Shown: positions 25,123 through 35,475, numbered from the stretch's first letter. The stretch: 64,000 bases of DNA from an uncultured Bacteroidota bacterium (GCA_937920105.1 CALETH010000028.1:1-64000), one strand, 5' to 3'. A program made the numbers and translations. The notes: generated from the sequence alone by a model not told the origin.

Positions 25123-26598
25123 TTATTTTACAAACATCATTTTTTTTACAGAAATAAAATTTCCTGCACGAAGTTTATAAAAATAAACTCCACTGCTTAA
25201 TGCTGCAGCATTAAATTCTACTGAATAATTTCCTGCTTCTTGTTCTTTATCTACCAATGTTGCAATATTTTCTCCTACAATATTATAAACTTTTAAGGAT
25301 ACTTTTTCTTTTAAAGTAATCTTATAATCTATTTGTGTTTTAGGATTAAAGGGATTAGGATAATTCATTGATAAATACGGACGCGAAGGAACAATCGTTA
25401 TATCTTGTTCTTTTGTGCTATAATGTATACTTCCATCCTTATCAATTTGTAATAAACGATACATGTAAGTTTTTCCAGTTTGCACAGTCAAATCTGTATA
25501 TTGATATTGTGTTACTGTTGAGGATGTTCCTTTCCCTTCTACAAAACCAATTTTTTCCCACTTCTTTTCTATTGGTGGATTATCAATAATAGATTTCTGA
25601 ATTTCAAATCCATAATTATTAATTTCAGAAATTGTTTGCCAATAAAGACATGCTTTATCATCATACATATCAACAACAAAATTATTTAATTGAATTGGTA
25701 AAAATGTAGAATTATAAGCAAGAAGTTGTGAGTACGTAAAATATTGATATCCATTTAAATGAATTTTACTTTTCCACTCAGAAGTTTCTTTTGCAAAGTC
25801 TTGATTGTAAATTTCGTACACTTCTGCAAGTGAATGATTTTGCAACCAAGGTCCCATAAAATCTGGTTCAGAAGAAAAAAGCGGAATAACTGTTATTGCT
25901 TTTGTTGTTGAACCAAAATACGATAAACGTTCTCTACTATAATTATATGCAGTTATTGGATTTTGTACGTACGCATGTACGAAAATACGGTCAGCATATT
26001 GAATAATCTGCTGACACTGACCTTGTGTTGGCCAACCAACATAAGTTTCTGTGATTGCTCCTGCGGATGCACTTGCAGTTTTTACTTTTGCTAATTCTTT
26101 TATATAAAAAGCAAATGCACCTTCCACAGTACAAGAATATGTCGATTGAAGATAGGTAGTGCAATAATATTTTCCACTACCAATGAGATTGGGATTCCAA
26201 AATTCAAATTCTAAATTATAGACATCTATTTTTTCCGAAGTGTTTGTATGGATTGCATTGTACGGATAAACCATATCTTGAAAAAATGCAGCCGTTTCTC
26301 CAGAAACCCCAACTTGGAGAATCCCGTACGATGTTTTTGCTTTCTTTATAAAAGATACCAATTGCAAAGTTTTTGGGTCAGTACTATTTTGAATAGGAAA
26401 TCTCCACACATCATATAACATGAGATAATTGACATTTCTATTTTGACAAAATGTTAAAAGTTCATCCTCTTTTTGTACATCTCCTAATATGAGATGAAAT
26501 TTATCAACATAAATTCCCACCAATGATGAACTTTGTCCATTCACTATTGAAATGTAACATAGTAAATACAGCGGTACGACAACAAAAAAATTTTTCAT
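25123..26598 (-). CDS. secreted T9SS-sorted protein, TIM-barrel-like
   Basis: A 491-residue secreted protein. The start at 26598 is chosen because a perfect AAAGGAGG lies just upstream; an in-frame extension to 26634 has none. A signal peptide (MKNFFVVVPLYLLCYISIVNGQ) is followed by a domain of about 270 residues with alternating strands and helices that may be a TIM barrel (YVDKFHLILGD, NYLMLYDVW, DVYNLEFEFWNP, IFVHAYV); I cannot name the enzyme family. A fibronectin-like region (residues about 300-400) and a C-terminal type A sorting domain with MNYPNPFNPKTQIDY follow, which direct it to the type IX secretion system. Confidence 0.85.
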   Translation of the reverse strand: MKNFFVVVPLYLLCYISIVNGQSSSLVGIYVDKFHLILGDVQKEDELLTFCQNRNVNYLMLYDVWRFPIQNSTDPKTLQLVSFIKKAKTSYGILQVGVSGETAAFFQDMVYPYNAIHTNTSEKIDVYNLEFEFWNPNLIGSGKYYCTTYLQSTYSCTVEGAFAFYIKELAKVKTASASAGAITETYVGWPTQGQCQQIIQYADRIFVHAYVQNPITAYNYSRERLSYFGSTTKAITVIPLFSSEPDFMGPWLQNHSLAEVYEIYNQDFAKETSEWKSKIHLNGYQYFTYSQLLAYNSTFLPIQLNNFVVDMYDDKACLYWQTISEINNYGFEIQKSIIDNPPIEKKWEKIGFVEGKGTSSTVTQYQYTDLTVQTGKTYMYRLLQIDKDGSIHYSTKEQDITIVPSRPYLSMNYPNPFNPKTQIDYKITLKEKVSLKVYNIVGENIATLVDKEQEAGNYSVEFNAAALSSGVYFYKLRAGNFISVKKMMFVK

Positions 26599-26698
26599 AC
26601 TTCCTCCTTTAAATAAGTAGTTATTATTAACCACTCATAGAAAAGATAATTATGAAAAAGTTTTTCTACTGTGATAAGAAACAAAAAGTTTGGAAAAT

Positions 26699-27469
26699 TT
26701 ACAGTGACTGTAAAATTTCTTTTACAAAGGCAGGATTATTAGCGATGAGACCTTCTACACCAAGATTGAACATGCGGCGAACATCACGTTCGGAGGAAAT
26801 TCCATATACATAAATAGAATAATTTTTTGAATGAATATCATTCACCACATCTTTATTCACTTGATATTTACTACACACAAAAATATCCGCTTTTGATAAT
26901 TCTAATAATTGAGATGGTGAACGACGAAAACTAAGTGGATTATAGATGATTCCTGTAAAAATATTATTATCTAATTCTTTAATTTCTTTAACCATAGAAT
27001 AATTAAACGAAGTGATAATAATTTTCTTTTTTATTTTTTTCTTGTGAATAAGAGAAACTATTTTTTCTGCAACAGAAATGGAATCCGTACTGACAACATC
27101 CGGTTTAATTTCTATGTTCAGTAACACATTTTTTTTTGTGAATGGAAAAACTTTTTCTAATAAAGAAATTCGCTCAGAAGAAAATTGTTGAGAAAACCAC
27201 GAACCATTATCTACCTGCAACAATTCTTCTGTTGTTTTATTTTTAAGAACACCATGTCCATTAGAAGTTCGTTCTAATCGCTTATCATGAAAAATGATAA
27301 AATCATTATCCGCTGAAAGACGAACATCTAATTCAATCATATCCACGTGAACTTCTATGGCTTTGTGAAATGCAGCAAGAGTGTTTTCCGGTGCAATTTC
27401 AGAAAAGCCGCGGTGGGCTATAACGAGTGGAAATGTATGAGTAGAAAAAAATGGTTTTGTAGAAGACAT
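26699..27469 (-). CDS. glycerophosphodiester phosphodiesterase
   Basis: A 256-residue GDPD-family enzyme (UgpQ-like, cytosolic; no signal peptide seen) that splits glycerophosphodiesters to glycerol-3-phosphate and an alcohol. Active-site blocks: VIAHRGFSEIAPENTLAAF (His19, Arg20, Glu28), MIELDVRLSADNDFIIFHD (metal-binding Glu/Asp and second His) and LNIEIKPD. It is the last gene of the rlmN-MTase-REase-adk operon, starting 2 nt after adk. Confidence 0.92.
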   Translation of the reverse strand: MSSTKPFFSTHTFPLVIAHRGFSEIAPENTLAAFHKAIEVHVDMIELDVRLSADNDFIIFHDKRLERTSNGHGVLKNKTTEELLQVDNGSWFSQQFSSERISLLEKVFPFTKKNVLLNIEIKPDVVSTDSISVAEKIVSLIHKKKIKKKIIITSFNYSMVKEIKELDNNIFTGIIYNPLSFRRSPSQLLELSKADIFVCSKYQVNKDVVNDIHSKNYSIYVYGISSERDVRRMFNLGVEGLIANNPAFVKEILQSL

Positions 27470-27471
27470 TG

Positions 27472-28038
27472 TTATTTTTTCAAAACAGAAAGTATTCGTT
27501 GTGATACTTCTTCTACAGAACCAACACCATCAACATTGTGCAAAATTTTCTTACGTTCGTAATATTCTTTTACTGGTGCTGTGGTTTGGTGATATACTTG
27601 AAGGCGTTTTTTTACTGTTTCCGGTTTATCATCGGTGCGACCTAATTCTTGACTGCGTGTATTTAATCGTTCAAGAATAAGATTTTCCGGAACAACAATA
27701 TTGATAACGAAATTTATTGTACGATGAAATTCTGTGAACATTGTTTGCAATGCATCTGCTTGTGCTACTGTTCGAGGAAATCCATCTAAAATAATTCCCT
27801 TCTCACATTTTCCGGAACGAAGAATTTCTTTAATCATTCCTATCATCACATCATCGGGAACAAGATTTCCTTCATCAATATATTTTTTTGCTTTGATGCC
27901 GAGTGGTGTTTGTTCTTGCATATTTTGTCGCAAAATATCACCAGTGGAAACATGCGGAATATCATATTTTTGTGAAAGGAGTTTTGCTTGTGTTCCTTTG
28001 CCTACACCAGGCGAACCGAAGAGTATAATGTTTATCAT
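27472..28038 (-). CDS. adk: adenylate kinase
   Basis: A 188-residue short-type adenylate kinase, as usual in Bacteroidota/Chlorobi, interconverting ATP + AMP and 2 ADP. P-loop GSPGVGKGTQAKLL (residues 8-21), AMP-binding ISTGD-equivalent VSTGDILRQNM and GIILDGFPRTVAQADAL are intact; the LID is the short form without zinc cysteines (residues about 125-140, RSQELGRTDDKPETVKKRL). It lies 7 nt downstream of a restriction endonuclease gene. Confidence 0.95.
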   Translation of the reverse strand: MINIILFGSPGVGKGTQAKLLSQKYDIPHVSTGDILRQNMQEQTPLGIKAKKYIDEGNLVPDDVMIGMIKEILRSGKCEKGIILDGFPRTVAQADALQTMFTEFHRTINFVINIVVPENLILERLNTRSQELGRTDDKPETVKKRLQVYHQTTAPVKEYYERKKILHNVDGVGSVEEVSQRILSVLKK

Positions 28039-28045
28039 TAATATT

Positions 28046-28789
28046 TTATTTTTGTGGATTGATTGAAGAATTTAATTCAACTATTTTTTTCCAACTAATT
28101 TCACCATTATCATTACAAAAATTATCAAAAAATTCTTTGGTAAATTTATTTATCATTTGAGAATATGACTGCAAAAAAATATCATTTTTTTCTTTTGCTT
28201 TATGTCCGAGTGGTTCAATAATATCTGTATAAAGATTTAAATCTCCAGAAATAAATTCCCAAAATTTTTGACCGCAATACTTAAAGTATTCTCCTTTATC
28301 AACATTATTCTCTCTACCATAACAGCAACCATTAACTGCAACAACGATAAGTTTTGAATTACTTGTTCGTAACGATTTCTTTGCTGTCGTAAAATCAGCA
28401 ATCATTTTTTTAATTTGTTGTGCATTTCCCCAATTCGGTCCTGATTTTATAGTAACAATATATCGAATTCCATCTTTATCAAATTCAAGGTCTATTCCTG
28501 ATATTCCCGATTTCCAGCCATCATATATTTTTTGATTAATAAATATGGCAAGTCCTTCTAACCAATCACCAAATATTGTTTCTTCACTTGAAGAAATATA
28601 CGCATCAACAATTCCTTTAATAATTTGTTCTGATGTTAAAACATATTTTGCTTTAAATAAATAGGGATTTTTTTTCTTTAATACAGTTAAAAGTTTCAAA
28701 CCATCTAAACTTTGTATTCTTTTCTTATGAAAGGTTTCTATATTTTCTTCAACGTATTGCGTAACGTCTTTGAGTTTTAACTTCTTCAT
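28046..28789 (-). CDS. type II restriction endonuclease, PmeII-like
   Basis: A 247-residue nuclease paired with the methyltransferase whose reading frame it overlaps by 41 nt. The candidate PD-(D/E)xK core is GISGIDLEF (Asp100) followed by YIVTIKSGPNWGNAQQIK (Thr-Ile-Lys115); the acidic residue expected before x-Lys is a Thr here, a variant I associate with the PmeII family. The rest is helical with two Cys in VNGCCYGRENN. It should cut unmethylated DNA at the site modified by its partner; the site cannot be read from sequence. Confidence 0.8.
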   Translation of the reverse strand: MKKLKLKDVTQYVEENIETFHKKRIQSLDGLKLLTVLKKKNPYLFKAKYVLTSEQIIKGIVDAYISSSEETIFGDWLEGLAIFINQKIYDGWKSGISGIDLEFDKDGIRYIVTIKSGPNWGNAQQIKKMIADFTTAKKSLRTSNSKLIVVAVNGCCYGRENNVDKGEYFKYCGQKFWEFISGDLNLYTDIIEPLGHKAKEKNDIFLQSYSQMINKFTKEFFDNFCNDNGEISWKKIVELNSSINPQK

Positions 28790-29630
28790 AAATAATTTTA
28801 GTTTCTTCTAATAAAGGCAACTCCTTATTTTGCAATTCATTTTTTACCATTTGATAATATTCAGGAACAACATCTATACCAATAGAATGTCGTTGCATTC
28901 TATGAGCAACAAGTATTGTTGTACCTGAACCCATAAATGGGTCAAGAACAGTATCATATTTTTTAGTGAAAAGTTTGATGAACCATTCCGGTAATTCTTC
29001 AGGAAATGCAGCAGAGTGATTTTTATTATTACATTCTGTTGCAAGATGTAAAACATTTGTTGGATATGCTTTATCTCTATGTAACCAATTAGAAATTTTT
29101 TTTCCGAAACCACTGCCAACTTTAGAAACATCTCTTACCTTATCTGTATTTGATAAATTTTTGAGACGTGTTTTTGACCACTCACCCATCGGAACCATTA
29201 CTTCATCTTGATACATTGCAAAATGTTTGGATTTATTAAATTGTAATAAACGTTCCCACGCATCACGAAATCTGTTTGGCCATTTTCCTGGATAACTATT
29301 TTTTTTATGCCAAATAAATTCTTCTGTCCACAACCAACCTTGTTTTCTCATTTCCAAAATTAATTCCATTACATAAGTACTTCTTTCACCATTTACAACT
29401 TTTTCTTTAATATTAAGAATAAAAGTTCCAGTTGGTTTTAATACTCGTAAAAGTTCTGCAGAGATTGGTAAAAACCATTCAACATACTTTTCATGCGAAA
29501 CACCTCCGTATGTATTTTTTCTTTGGTCTGCATACGGTGGAGATGTTACAATAAGGTCAACAGAATTTTCAGGAATTTTTTGAAGTTCCTTTGCACTATC
29601 ACCCAGATATAAATTTGCTTTTATATTCAT
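28749..29630 (-). CDS. type II DNA methyltransferase, N4-cytosine type
   Basis: A 293-residue beta-class DNA methyltransferase. Motif IV is VTSPPYADQ (residues 28-36; SPPY suggests N4-cytosine), the catalytic region comes before the SAM-binding motif I DPFMGSGTTILVAHRM (about 228-243), which defines the beta order. The block GKWPNRFRDAWERLLQFN and ACATY-like YPTNVLHLATEC are shared by a broad family of such enzymes. It starts 14 nt after rlmN and overlaps the endonuclease gene, forming a complete type II R-M pair inside a housekeeping operon. Confidence 0.9.
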   Translation of the reverse strand: MNIKANLYLGDSAKELQKIPENSVDLIVTSPPYADQRKNTYGGVSHEKYVEWFLPISAELLRVLKPTGTFILNIKEKVVNGERSTYVMELILEMRKQGWLWTEEFIWHKKNSYPGKWPNRFRDAWERLLQFNKSKHFAMYQDEVMVPMGEWSKTRLKNLSNTDKVRDVSKVGSGFGKKISNWLHRDKAYPTNVLHLATECNNKNHSAAFPEELPEWFIKLFTKKYDTVLDPFMGSGTTILVAHRMQRHSIGIDVVPEYYQMVKNELQNKELPLLEETKIIYEEVKTQRRYAIR

Positions 29631-29644
29631 TTTCGTAGATTTTT

Positions 29645-30718
29645 TTACGCTGCACTATTAATTGCTAACTGACCGCATGCTGCATCAATATCAACACCGG
29701 AACTATTGCGAATAAAGACATCAACATTTCCATCTCGTAATTTTCTTGCAAAACTCAACATCTTCTCTTCTGAAACACCTCGCAATGTTGCAGCAAATCC
29801 TTGCGGATTAGTGAATTGAATTGAATGATATGGAATAAGATTGACTTTACACTCAAACCGACGTGAAACTTTAATCAGTTTTGCAACATCACTATCAGAA
29901 TCATTGACACCATCAAATAAAATATATTCTAACATCACACCTTTTTTTGTAATATGATGATAATATTCTAATGCATCTAATAATTCATCAACATTATATT
30001 TTTTTGTAATTGGCATTATTTGAAGACGTGTTGCTGAATCCAAAGAATGCAACGAAAGTGCAAGTTTTACTTTTCTTCCTTCATCAGCCATTTTACGAAT
30101 TTGTTGAACGTAGCCGGCTGTGGAAACGGTAATTCGCCGCGGACTCATCGCAAAACCAGTTGGCGATGTGAGAATATCAATAGCGTTCATCACATTATCA
30201 TAATTCAACATTGGCTCGCCCATTCCCATAAACACAATATTAGTAATTGGTCTGGTACTTTGCTGTTGTGCAAGAATTACTTGATTGAGAATTTCGCTGG
30301 CTGTTAAATTTCGTAAAAAACCCATGCTTGCTGTTGCACAAAATTTACAATCTAATGGACATCCAACTTGTGTGGAAACGCATAATGTAAGACGTGTATC
30401 AACATCGACTGCTGTGGTTCTGGGTGGAATGACGACGCTTTCTATTTTTTTTTCATCAAAAAGTTGAAAAAGAAATTTTACCGTGTTATCTAATAATGAA
30501 GTTTGTTTGGAAACAATATTCAATCGTTCAATACAAGCGTTTTGTTCTAATTTTTCTCGTAATGGAATCGATAAATTGAGCATTTCTTGAAATGAGGAAA
30601 CTCGCTCTTTATAAAGCCATTCAAACAACTGAGTTGCTCGAAATTTTTTTTCTCCTAATTCAAGAACAAATGTTTCTAGTTCTGATAACGATTTTCCAAA
30701 AAGATTGTGTTTTTTCAT
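29645..30718 (-). CDS. rlmN: dual-specificity 23S rRNA/tRNA methyltransferase RlmN
   Basis: A 357-residue radical SAM enzyme that makes 2-methyladenosine at A2503 of 23S rRNA and A37 of some tRNAs. The cluster ligands are Cys120, Cys124 and Cys127 in QVGCPLDCKFCATASMGF; NIVFMGMGEPMLNYDNV and the terminal VRNSSG/ACGQL-type block (FIRNSSGVDIDAACGQL), with the methyl-carrying Cys, are intact. The longer frame to 30826 adds 36 residues of hydrophobic text reading into a palindrome; ATG 30718 gives the normal length. First gene of the operon that includes an R-M system. Confidence 0.94.
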   Translation of the reverse strand: MKKHNLFGKSLSELETFVLELGEKKFRATQLFEWLYKERVSSFQEMLNLSIPLREKLEQNACIERLNIVSKQTSLLDNTVKFLFQLFDEKKIESVVIPPRTTAVDVDTRLTLCVSTQVGCPLDCKFCATASMGFLRNLTASEILNQVILAQQQSTRPITNIVFMGMGEPMLNYDNVMNAIDILTSPTGFAMSPRRITVSTAGYVQQIRKMADEGRKVKLALSLHSLDSATRLQIMPITKKYNVDELLDALEYYHHITKKGVMLEYILFDGVNDSDSDVAKLIKVSRRFECKVNLIPYHSIQFTNPQGFAATLRGVSEEKMLSFARKLRDGNVDVFIRNSSGVDIDAACGQLAINSAA

Positions 30719-30815
30719 AAGAATGTTGTTCAATTTATGAAATTTAAAAACGTGTTGCAAACAAAGAAAAATTGTATTTAGAAGATGAAATCCATAAATT
30801 TTACCTGCTAAAAAC

Positions 30816-30848
30816 AGACTAGTCAAGTTTTTAAAACTTGACTAGTCT
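30816..30848. repeat. perfect palindrome, AAGTTTTTAAAACTT core
   Basis: 16-bp perfect arms (AGACTAGTCAAGTTTT) around one T, placed in the divergent promoter region between rlmN (start 30718) and uvrA (start 30869). The position excludes a terminator role for either gene and leaves promoter-proximal regulation or a mobile repeat. Confidence 0.85.
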
Positions 30849-30868
30849 CCCTCTAACGAAAAATAAAT

Positions 30869-33682
30869 ATGCCAAAAAAAAATTCACCACAACCATCTCT
30901 CCCATCACACAAAGCACCACTCGTTATTCGCGGAGCAAGAGTTCATAATCTCAAAAATATCACCGTGGAAATTCCACGTAATAAATTAGTAGTTATTACC
31001 GGAGTCAGTGGTTCAGGAAAATCCAGTTTGGCGTTTGATACTATTTATGCTGAAGGACAGCGACGATATGTGGAAAGTCTCTCTGCGTACGCACGTCAAT
31101 TTTTGGAGCGGATGGAAAAACCGGATGTCGATGTCATTCAAGGAATGAGTCCCGCAATAGCCATTGAACAAAAAACCAATACACGAAATCCACGTTCCAC
31201 TGTTGGGACCACAACAGAAATTTACGATTATCTCCGACTTCTTTTTGCACGAATTGGGAAAACATATTGCCGAGTTTGCGGAAAACTTGTTACCAAAGAT
31301 ACCGTGCAATCTGTTGTTGATACAATTAACAAAGAAGATGATGGAACAAAATTTTACATTTCTTTTCCACTTCAAAAACATGAAGGACATTCGCTCACAG
31401 AAGAACTGGATGCATTGAAAAAACGCGGCTTTTTCCGCATCATTGTGAATGGAGAAATTATTGATTTGAATGAACAAAATTTTTCACCAAAACAAAAACA
31501 GCAATTCGATATTTTGGTGGATAGATTTATTCTGAGAAAAAATGAAACCGCAAGTCAAAACCGATTAGCAGATTCTATTCAAACTGCGTTTGTGGAAGGA
31601 AATGGATACGCTGTTATTCACAATCTCACCACACAAAAAAATATTCCGTTCAATCAACATTTTGAGTGTTCGGAAGATAATATTCGGTACGAAGAACCAG
31701 AGCCGCAACTTTTTTCATTCAACAGTCCAATTGGAGCATGCCCAAAATGTCAGGGCTTTGGAAAATCCGTTGGCATTGATATGGATGTCGTTGTCCCTGA
31801 TAAAACAAAAACACTTCGCGATGGAGCAATTCATCCGTGGACAACTCCGGGATTTCAAGAAGAACTTCGCTCACTTGCACGCATTGCCTACGATGCAAAA
31901 ATTCCGATGAACGTACCATTCAACCAACTCACAAAACAACAACTTGATATTGTGATGAATGGTTATGGAAAAGAATATGATGGAATAAACAAATTTTTTA
32001 AATGGGTAGAATCAAAATCGTACAAAATACAATATCGTGTGATGTTAAGTCGATATAGAGGATATTCTCTATGTGATGAATGTGAAGGAACTCGTTTGCG
32101 GCGTGATGCACTCAATGTAAAAATTTCCAATAAACATATTGGCGAAATTGTTTCTATGACGATTGATGATGCACAAAAATTTTTTCAATCACTTTCATTT
32201 ACAGAATATGAATTAAGTATTGGAAAAAGAGTCATCGAAGAAATTCAAAAACGACTTCGCTATTTAGTGGATGTTGGTGTTGGATATCTCACATTAGATA
32301 GATTATCCAACACACTTTCCGGTGGAGAATCACAGCGAATAAATTTAGCAACATCAATCGGTTCCTCACTTGTTGGTTCTATTTATGTGTTGGATGAACC
32401 AAGCATTGGTCTCCACCCCGTTGATAACGGACGTCTCATCAATATTCTTAAATCACTTCGCGATATTGGAAACACTGTTCTCGTTGTTGAACACGATGCC
32501 GAAATGATGCGTGAAGCAGATATGTTAATTGATATTGGACCGTATGCGGGAGAACATGGTGGAGAAATTACTTTTACCGGTACGTATCAAGAATCTTTAC
32601 AGGATAAAAATTCTCTCACGGGAAAATATCTTTCCGGAAAACTTTCCATACCACTTCCAAAATCTCGCAGAAAAATTACAGAAAAAAAATTGCAAATTTT
32701 TAATGCCTTCCAACACAATCTCAAAAATATTGATGTAGAAATTCCATTGGGAGTTTTTGTTTGCGTAACTGGTGTCAGTGGTTCGGGAAAAAGTACACTC
32801 ATTCATGATATTATTGCAAAAGGAATTCAAAAACGTTTAAGTGGATATAAAGAAAGAATTCCCGGAGTTCATCACATTGATGGTGTTGAAAATATCCAAC
32901 ACATAGAAATTGTTGACCAATCTCCTATCGGAAGAACTTCACGCTCCAATCCCGCAACATACACAAAAGCGTTTGACCACATTCGCGAAATTTTTTCCAA
33001 AACGCCAACCGCAAAAAGTCATGGTTATAGTGCAGGATACTTTTCATTCAACATTCCCGGTGGAAGATGTGAAACCTGTGAAGGCGAAGGTGTGCAAACG
33101 GTGGAAATGCAATTCATGGCGGATTTATCTTTACCATGCGAAAGTTGCCAAGGAAAACGGTACAAACGCGAAGTGTTGGATATTCGTTACCAAGGAAAAA
33201 ATATTGATGATGTGTTAGCGATGACTGTTACAGAAGCAATTCAGTTTTTTGAAAAATCTCCAACCGGAAAACATGTTGCCAAAAGATTGCGTGTGATGGG
33301 TGATGTTGGTTTGGGTTATATGAGATTGGGACAACCAGCACCAACATTTTCCGGAGGCGAAGCACAACGAGTAAAATTGGCAACACATCTTGCAGAAAAA
33401 CGCGAAGGACACACACTATTTATTTTTGATGAACCAACCACTGGTTTACATTTTGACGATATTACAAAATTATTACTATGTTTTACGTCATTACTTGATG
33501 CCGGAAATTCCGTTGTGGTAATTGAACACAATCTTGATGTGATTAAATGTGCAGATTACATTATTGATATTGGTCCCGGTGGTGGTGAGTTTGGGGGGAA
33601 AATTGTTGCAACGGGAACTCCTGAAGAATTATCTAAAAATAAAAATTCTGTTACCGGAAAGTTTTTGAAAGAGATAAAATAA
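30869..33682 (+). CDS. uvrA: excinuclease ABC subunit A
   Basis: A 937-residue DNA-damage recognition ATPase of nucleotide excision repair. It has two ABC modules: Walker [15 protein letters not shown] (from residue 45) and [14 protein letters not shown] (about 637), signature motifs [13 protein letters not shown] and [13 protein letters not shown], Walker [12 protein letters not shown] and [11 protein letters not shown]. Zinc-binding CxxC pairs are seen at [36 protein letters not shown] and CESCQGKR. Length and order are normal. A small unknown gene follows after 2 nt. Confidence 0.97.
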   Translation: MPKKNSPQPSLPSHKAPLVIRGARVHNLKNITVEIPRNKLVVITGVSGSGKSSLAFDTIYAEGQRRYVESLSAYARQFLERMEKPDVDVIQGMSPAIAIEQKTNTRNPRSTVGTTTEIYDYLRLLFARIGKTYCRVCGKLVTKDTVQSVVDTINKEDDGTKFYISFPLQKHEGHSLTEELDALKKRGFFRIIVNGEIIDLNEQNFSPKQKQQFDILVDRFILRKNETASQNRLADSIQTAFVEGNGYAVIHNLTTQKNIPFNQHFECSEDNIRYEEPEPQLFSFNSPIGACPKCQGFGKSVGIDMDVVVPDKTKTLRDGAIHPWTTPGFQEELRSLARIAYDAKIPMNVPFNQLTKQQLDIVMNGYGKEYDGINKFFKWVESKSYKIQYRVMLSRYRGYSLCDECEGTRLRRDALNVKISNKHIGEIVSMTIDDAQKFFQSLSFTEYELSIGKRVIEEIQKRLRYLVDVGVGYLTLDRLSNTLSGGESQRINLATSIGSSLVGSIYVLDEPSIGLHPVDNGRLINILKSLRDIGNTVLVVEHDAEMMREADMLIDIGPYAGEHGGEITFTGTYQESLQDKNSLTGKYLSGKLSIPLPKSRRKITEKKLQIFNAFQHNLKNIDVEIPLGVFVCVTGVSGSGKSTLIHDIIAKGIQKRLSGYKERIPGVHHIDGVENIQHIEIVDQSPIGRTSRSNPATYTKAFDHIREIFSKTPTAKSHGYSAGYFSFNIPGGRCETCEGEGVQTVEMQFMADLSLPCESCQGKRYKREVLDIRYQGKNIDDVLAMTVTEAIQFFEKSPTGKHVAKRLRVMGDVGLGYMRLGQPAPTFSGGEAQRVKLATHLAEKREGHTLFIFDEPTTGLHFDDITKLLLCFTSLLDAGNSVVVIEHNLDVIKCADYIIDIGPGGGEFGGKIVATGTPEELSKNKNSVTGKFLKEIK

Positions 33683-33684
33683 CA

Positions 33685-34023
33685 ATGGAACCAATTAGTA
33701 ATCTTCCAATGAAAATTCGAGAATTACTTTTTTATGCTCTTGATATTTTAATAAAAGATGGTGCGAGAGGATGTGCAAAAAAGGGATTTCTTGAAAAGAA
33801 ATATGTTGATTATGTAGATGAATTATATCAAGTTTATGGAGGAAAATTTCGATTACCTCCACCAAACGCCCCAATGTTTCTTATTATGGTAGATGATAAC
33901 ACTTATTATATAGAGATTCCCCTTTGGATTGAAGGAGAAAATGAACCTAGCGAATTATTTGCTCATATGGAAATTAATTCTAAAACGAAAAAAATAAAAC
34001 TTGCCAGTTTTTTAGTTCCTTAA
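33685..34023 (+). CDS. small hypothetical protein after uvrA
   Basis: A 112-residue protein with no signal peptide. The middle block YGGKFRLPPPNAP followed by YYIEIPLWIEGENEPSELF and a C-terminal IKLASFLVP strand resemble the DUF7668-type small proteins (YG..L.PPP, then an alternating beta strand with LW and a closing strand), but I cannot confirm it. It starts 2 nt after the uvrA stop and is followed by a hairpin with T-run, so it is the distal gene of the uvrA transcript. Function unknown. Confidence 0.65.
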   Translation: MEPISNLPMKIRELLFYALDILIKDGARGCAKKGFLEKKYVDYVDELYQVYGGKFRLPPPNAPMFLIMVDDNTYYIEIPLWIEGENEPSELFAHMEINSKTKKIKLASFLVP

Positions 34024-34044
34024 AAAATTTCTCTCTAAAAACCT

Positions 34045-34074
34045 AAGAGCGAAATTTTTCATCCCGCTCTTTTT
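34045..34074 (+). terminator. rho-independent terminator
   Basis: Arms AAGAGCG (34045-34051) and CGCTCTT (34065-34071), 13-nt loop, followed by a T-run; 22 nt after the stop of the small gene behind uvrA. Confidence 0.65.
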
Positions 34075-34076
34075 CT

Positions 34077-34113
34077 GGATTCCTGTCCGTGTTTGATACG
34101 GGACAGGAATGAC
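34077..34113. repeat. REP-like palindrome
   Basis: GGATTCCTGTCC, loop, GGACAGGAATGAC: arms 34079-34088 and 34101-34110 (10 bp). A long-stem member of the GGATTCC/GGAATGAC family between convergent genes. Confidence 0.85.
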
Positions 34114-34128
34114 AACTTCATTTTTTTA

Positions 34129-34163
34129 CTGACTACTGATTACTAAAAACTGAAAACTACTTA
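34129..34163. repeat. heptamer array (CTGANTA family) containing a stop codon
   Basis: Five 7-bp units in phase from 34129: CTGACTA, CTGATTA, then CTAAAAA and two more. The stop codon of the RsbU-like gene (34157-34159) lies in the fifth unit. Confidence 0.7.
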
Positions 34164-35389
34164 AACCTCTTAATCGTAACAATCGTTTTATCATCAGAAT
34201 AATGTTGATTATTGGCACTAAATTTTTGCACATCTTCAAGAACGAGTTGGGTAATTTCTTTTGCAGATTTATCCTTATAAGTCAATAATTGTTGAATCAA
34301 ACGCTCTTCAGAATACAATTCTTCATCAGCATTCATCGCTTCAGAAACACCATCAGTGTACAAAAATAAAATATCACCCTTCTCCATCATAAAACTTTCA
34401 CTACGGTATTTTTCATTCGGAAACGGACCCAAAATTTGTCCGGTTGGTTCAATAACTTCCACCGTGTGAGTTTTTGCTCTATATAATAGAGGCGAAGCGT
34501 GTCCCGCATTCACAAAAATACATAAGCCCTTTTTATCATTAACAAATTCTGCATAAAATAATGTGAGAAAACGTTTATCCGGAAATGCACGATGCACCAA
34601 TGTATTGATACGGCGAATGAGTGAACTAATTTTTGTTTGGTAGCCCGCACCCATCCGCAACGCACCGGAAACATACAACGCTTGCACTGCTGCTGAAAGA
34701 CCTTTACTTGCAGCATCTCCAATAACAACATTCACTCTATCATCTTCTTCATTTAAGATGTAATCGAAAAAATCTCCACCAACACTTCTATCCGCAACAG
34801 AAACACCAAACATTTCATAATTGTGAAAAAACAATTCGTGTTCCGGCAAAATGCTCCGCTGAATTTGGCGGGCTTTATCCAAATCTTTTTTTAATTGAGC
34901 AGTGTTGGTTTCAATAAATTTACTTTTTAATAATGTTGTTACCGCAATACCAATAATATTTAATGTTGCTGCTAATTGCTCGTGATTTAAATTGGTGTTA
35001 AATGAAAGAACGTACGGATACAACATCATATCTTTTACTTTTACCAATTCACCAACACCGGTTGCAGCAAATTTTTTTATCCCCTTGCTTCGCAAATACT
35101 CATTTGATTCATTGGCAATAATTGTTTTATGACGAGGCAATTGTTTAAATAAACGATACTCATCCAGTTTTAAAATAAAATGGGATTTTATTTTTTCTGT
35201 TGCTCCAACTTGTGCATGAAGTTCATATCCCAATTTTTGTGTATTCAATCGCCAAATTCTCCCACCTTGAATTTCTATTCTATCGCTTTGCACTATTTGG
35301 TGAATGACATGAAAAAGTAATGCTTCAATAGATTCAAATTCTTTGTTTGCAAAACTTTCGATTGTTTTATAAAGTTTTAATTGATTCAT
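34157..35389 (-). CDS. PP2C/SpoIIE-type serine phosphatase (RsbU-like)
   Basis: A 410-residue signalling phosphatase. Residues about 1-160 look like a GAF-type sensor domain; 165-190 is a linker helix (LKKDLDKARQIQRSILPE) typical before SpoIIE domains; 195-405 is a PP2C-like catalytic domain with VADRSVGGDFFDYI (metal-binding Asp), VVIGDAASKGLSAA, VNAGHASPLLY and LFLYTDGVSEAM. RsbU-type enzymes dephosphorylate an anti-sigma-factor antagonist; no such STAS protein is in the window. It is divergent from a sensor kinase gene across 86 bp. Confidence 0.9.
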   Translation of the reverse strand: MNQLKLYKTIESFANKEFESIEALLFHVIHQIVQSDRIEIQGGRIWRLNTQKLGYELHAQVGATEKIKSHFILKLDEYRLFKQLPRHKTIIANESNEYLRSKGIKKFAATGVGELVKVKDMMLYPYVLSFNTNLNHEQLAATLNIIGIAVTTLLKSKFIETNTAQLKKDLDKARQIQRSILPEHELFFHNYEMFGVSVADRSVGGDFFDYILNEEDDRVNVVIGDAASKGLSAAVQALYVSGALRMGAGYQTKISSLIRRINTLVHRAFPDKRFLTLFYAEFVNDKKGLCIFVNAGHASPLLYRAKTHTVEVIEPTGQILGPFPNEKYRSESFMMEKGDILFLYTDGVSEAMNADEELYSEERLIQQLLTYKDKSAKEITQLVLEDVQKFSANNQHYSDDKTIVTIKRFK

Positions 35390-35475
35390 ACTACCATTGT
35401 ATAATGATTATTTATTGCTTCTATAGAACAATATAAGTATTTTTTTGAGCAATTTTTATTTTTTATCACATTACT

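Noticed and set aside
25110..25135. Frameshift or fusion between acpS and the T9SS gene
   Set aside because: They are convergent genes whose stop codons simply abut; both C-termini are complete.
27472..28038. Adenylate kinase missing its LID domain
   Set aside because: The short LID form is normal for this lineage; catalytic loops are intact.
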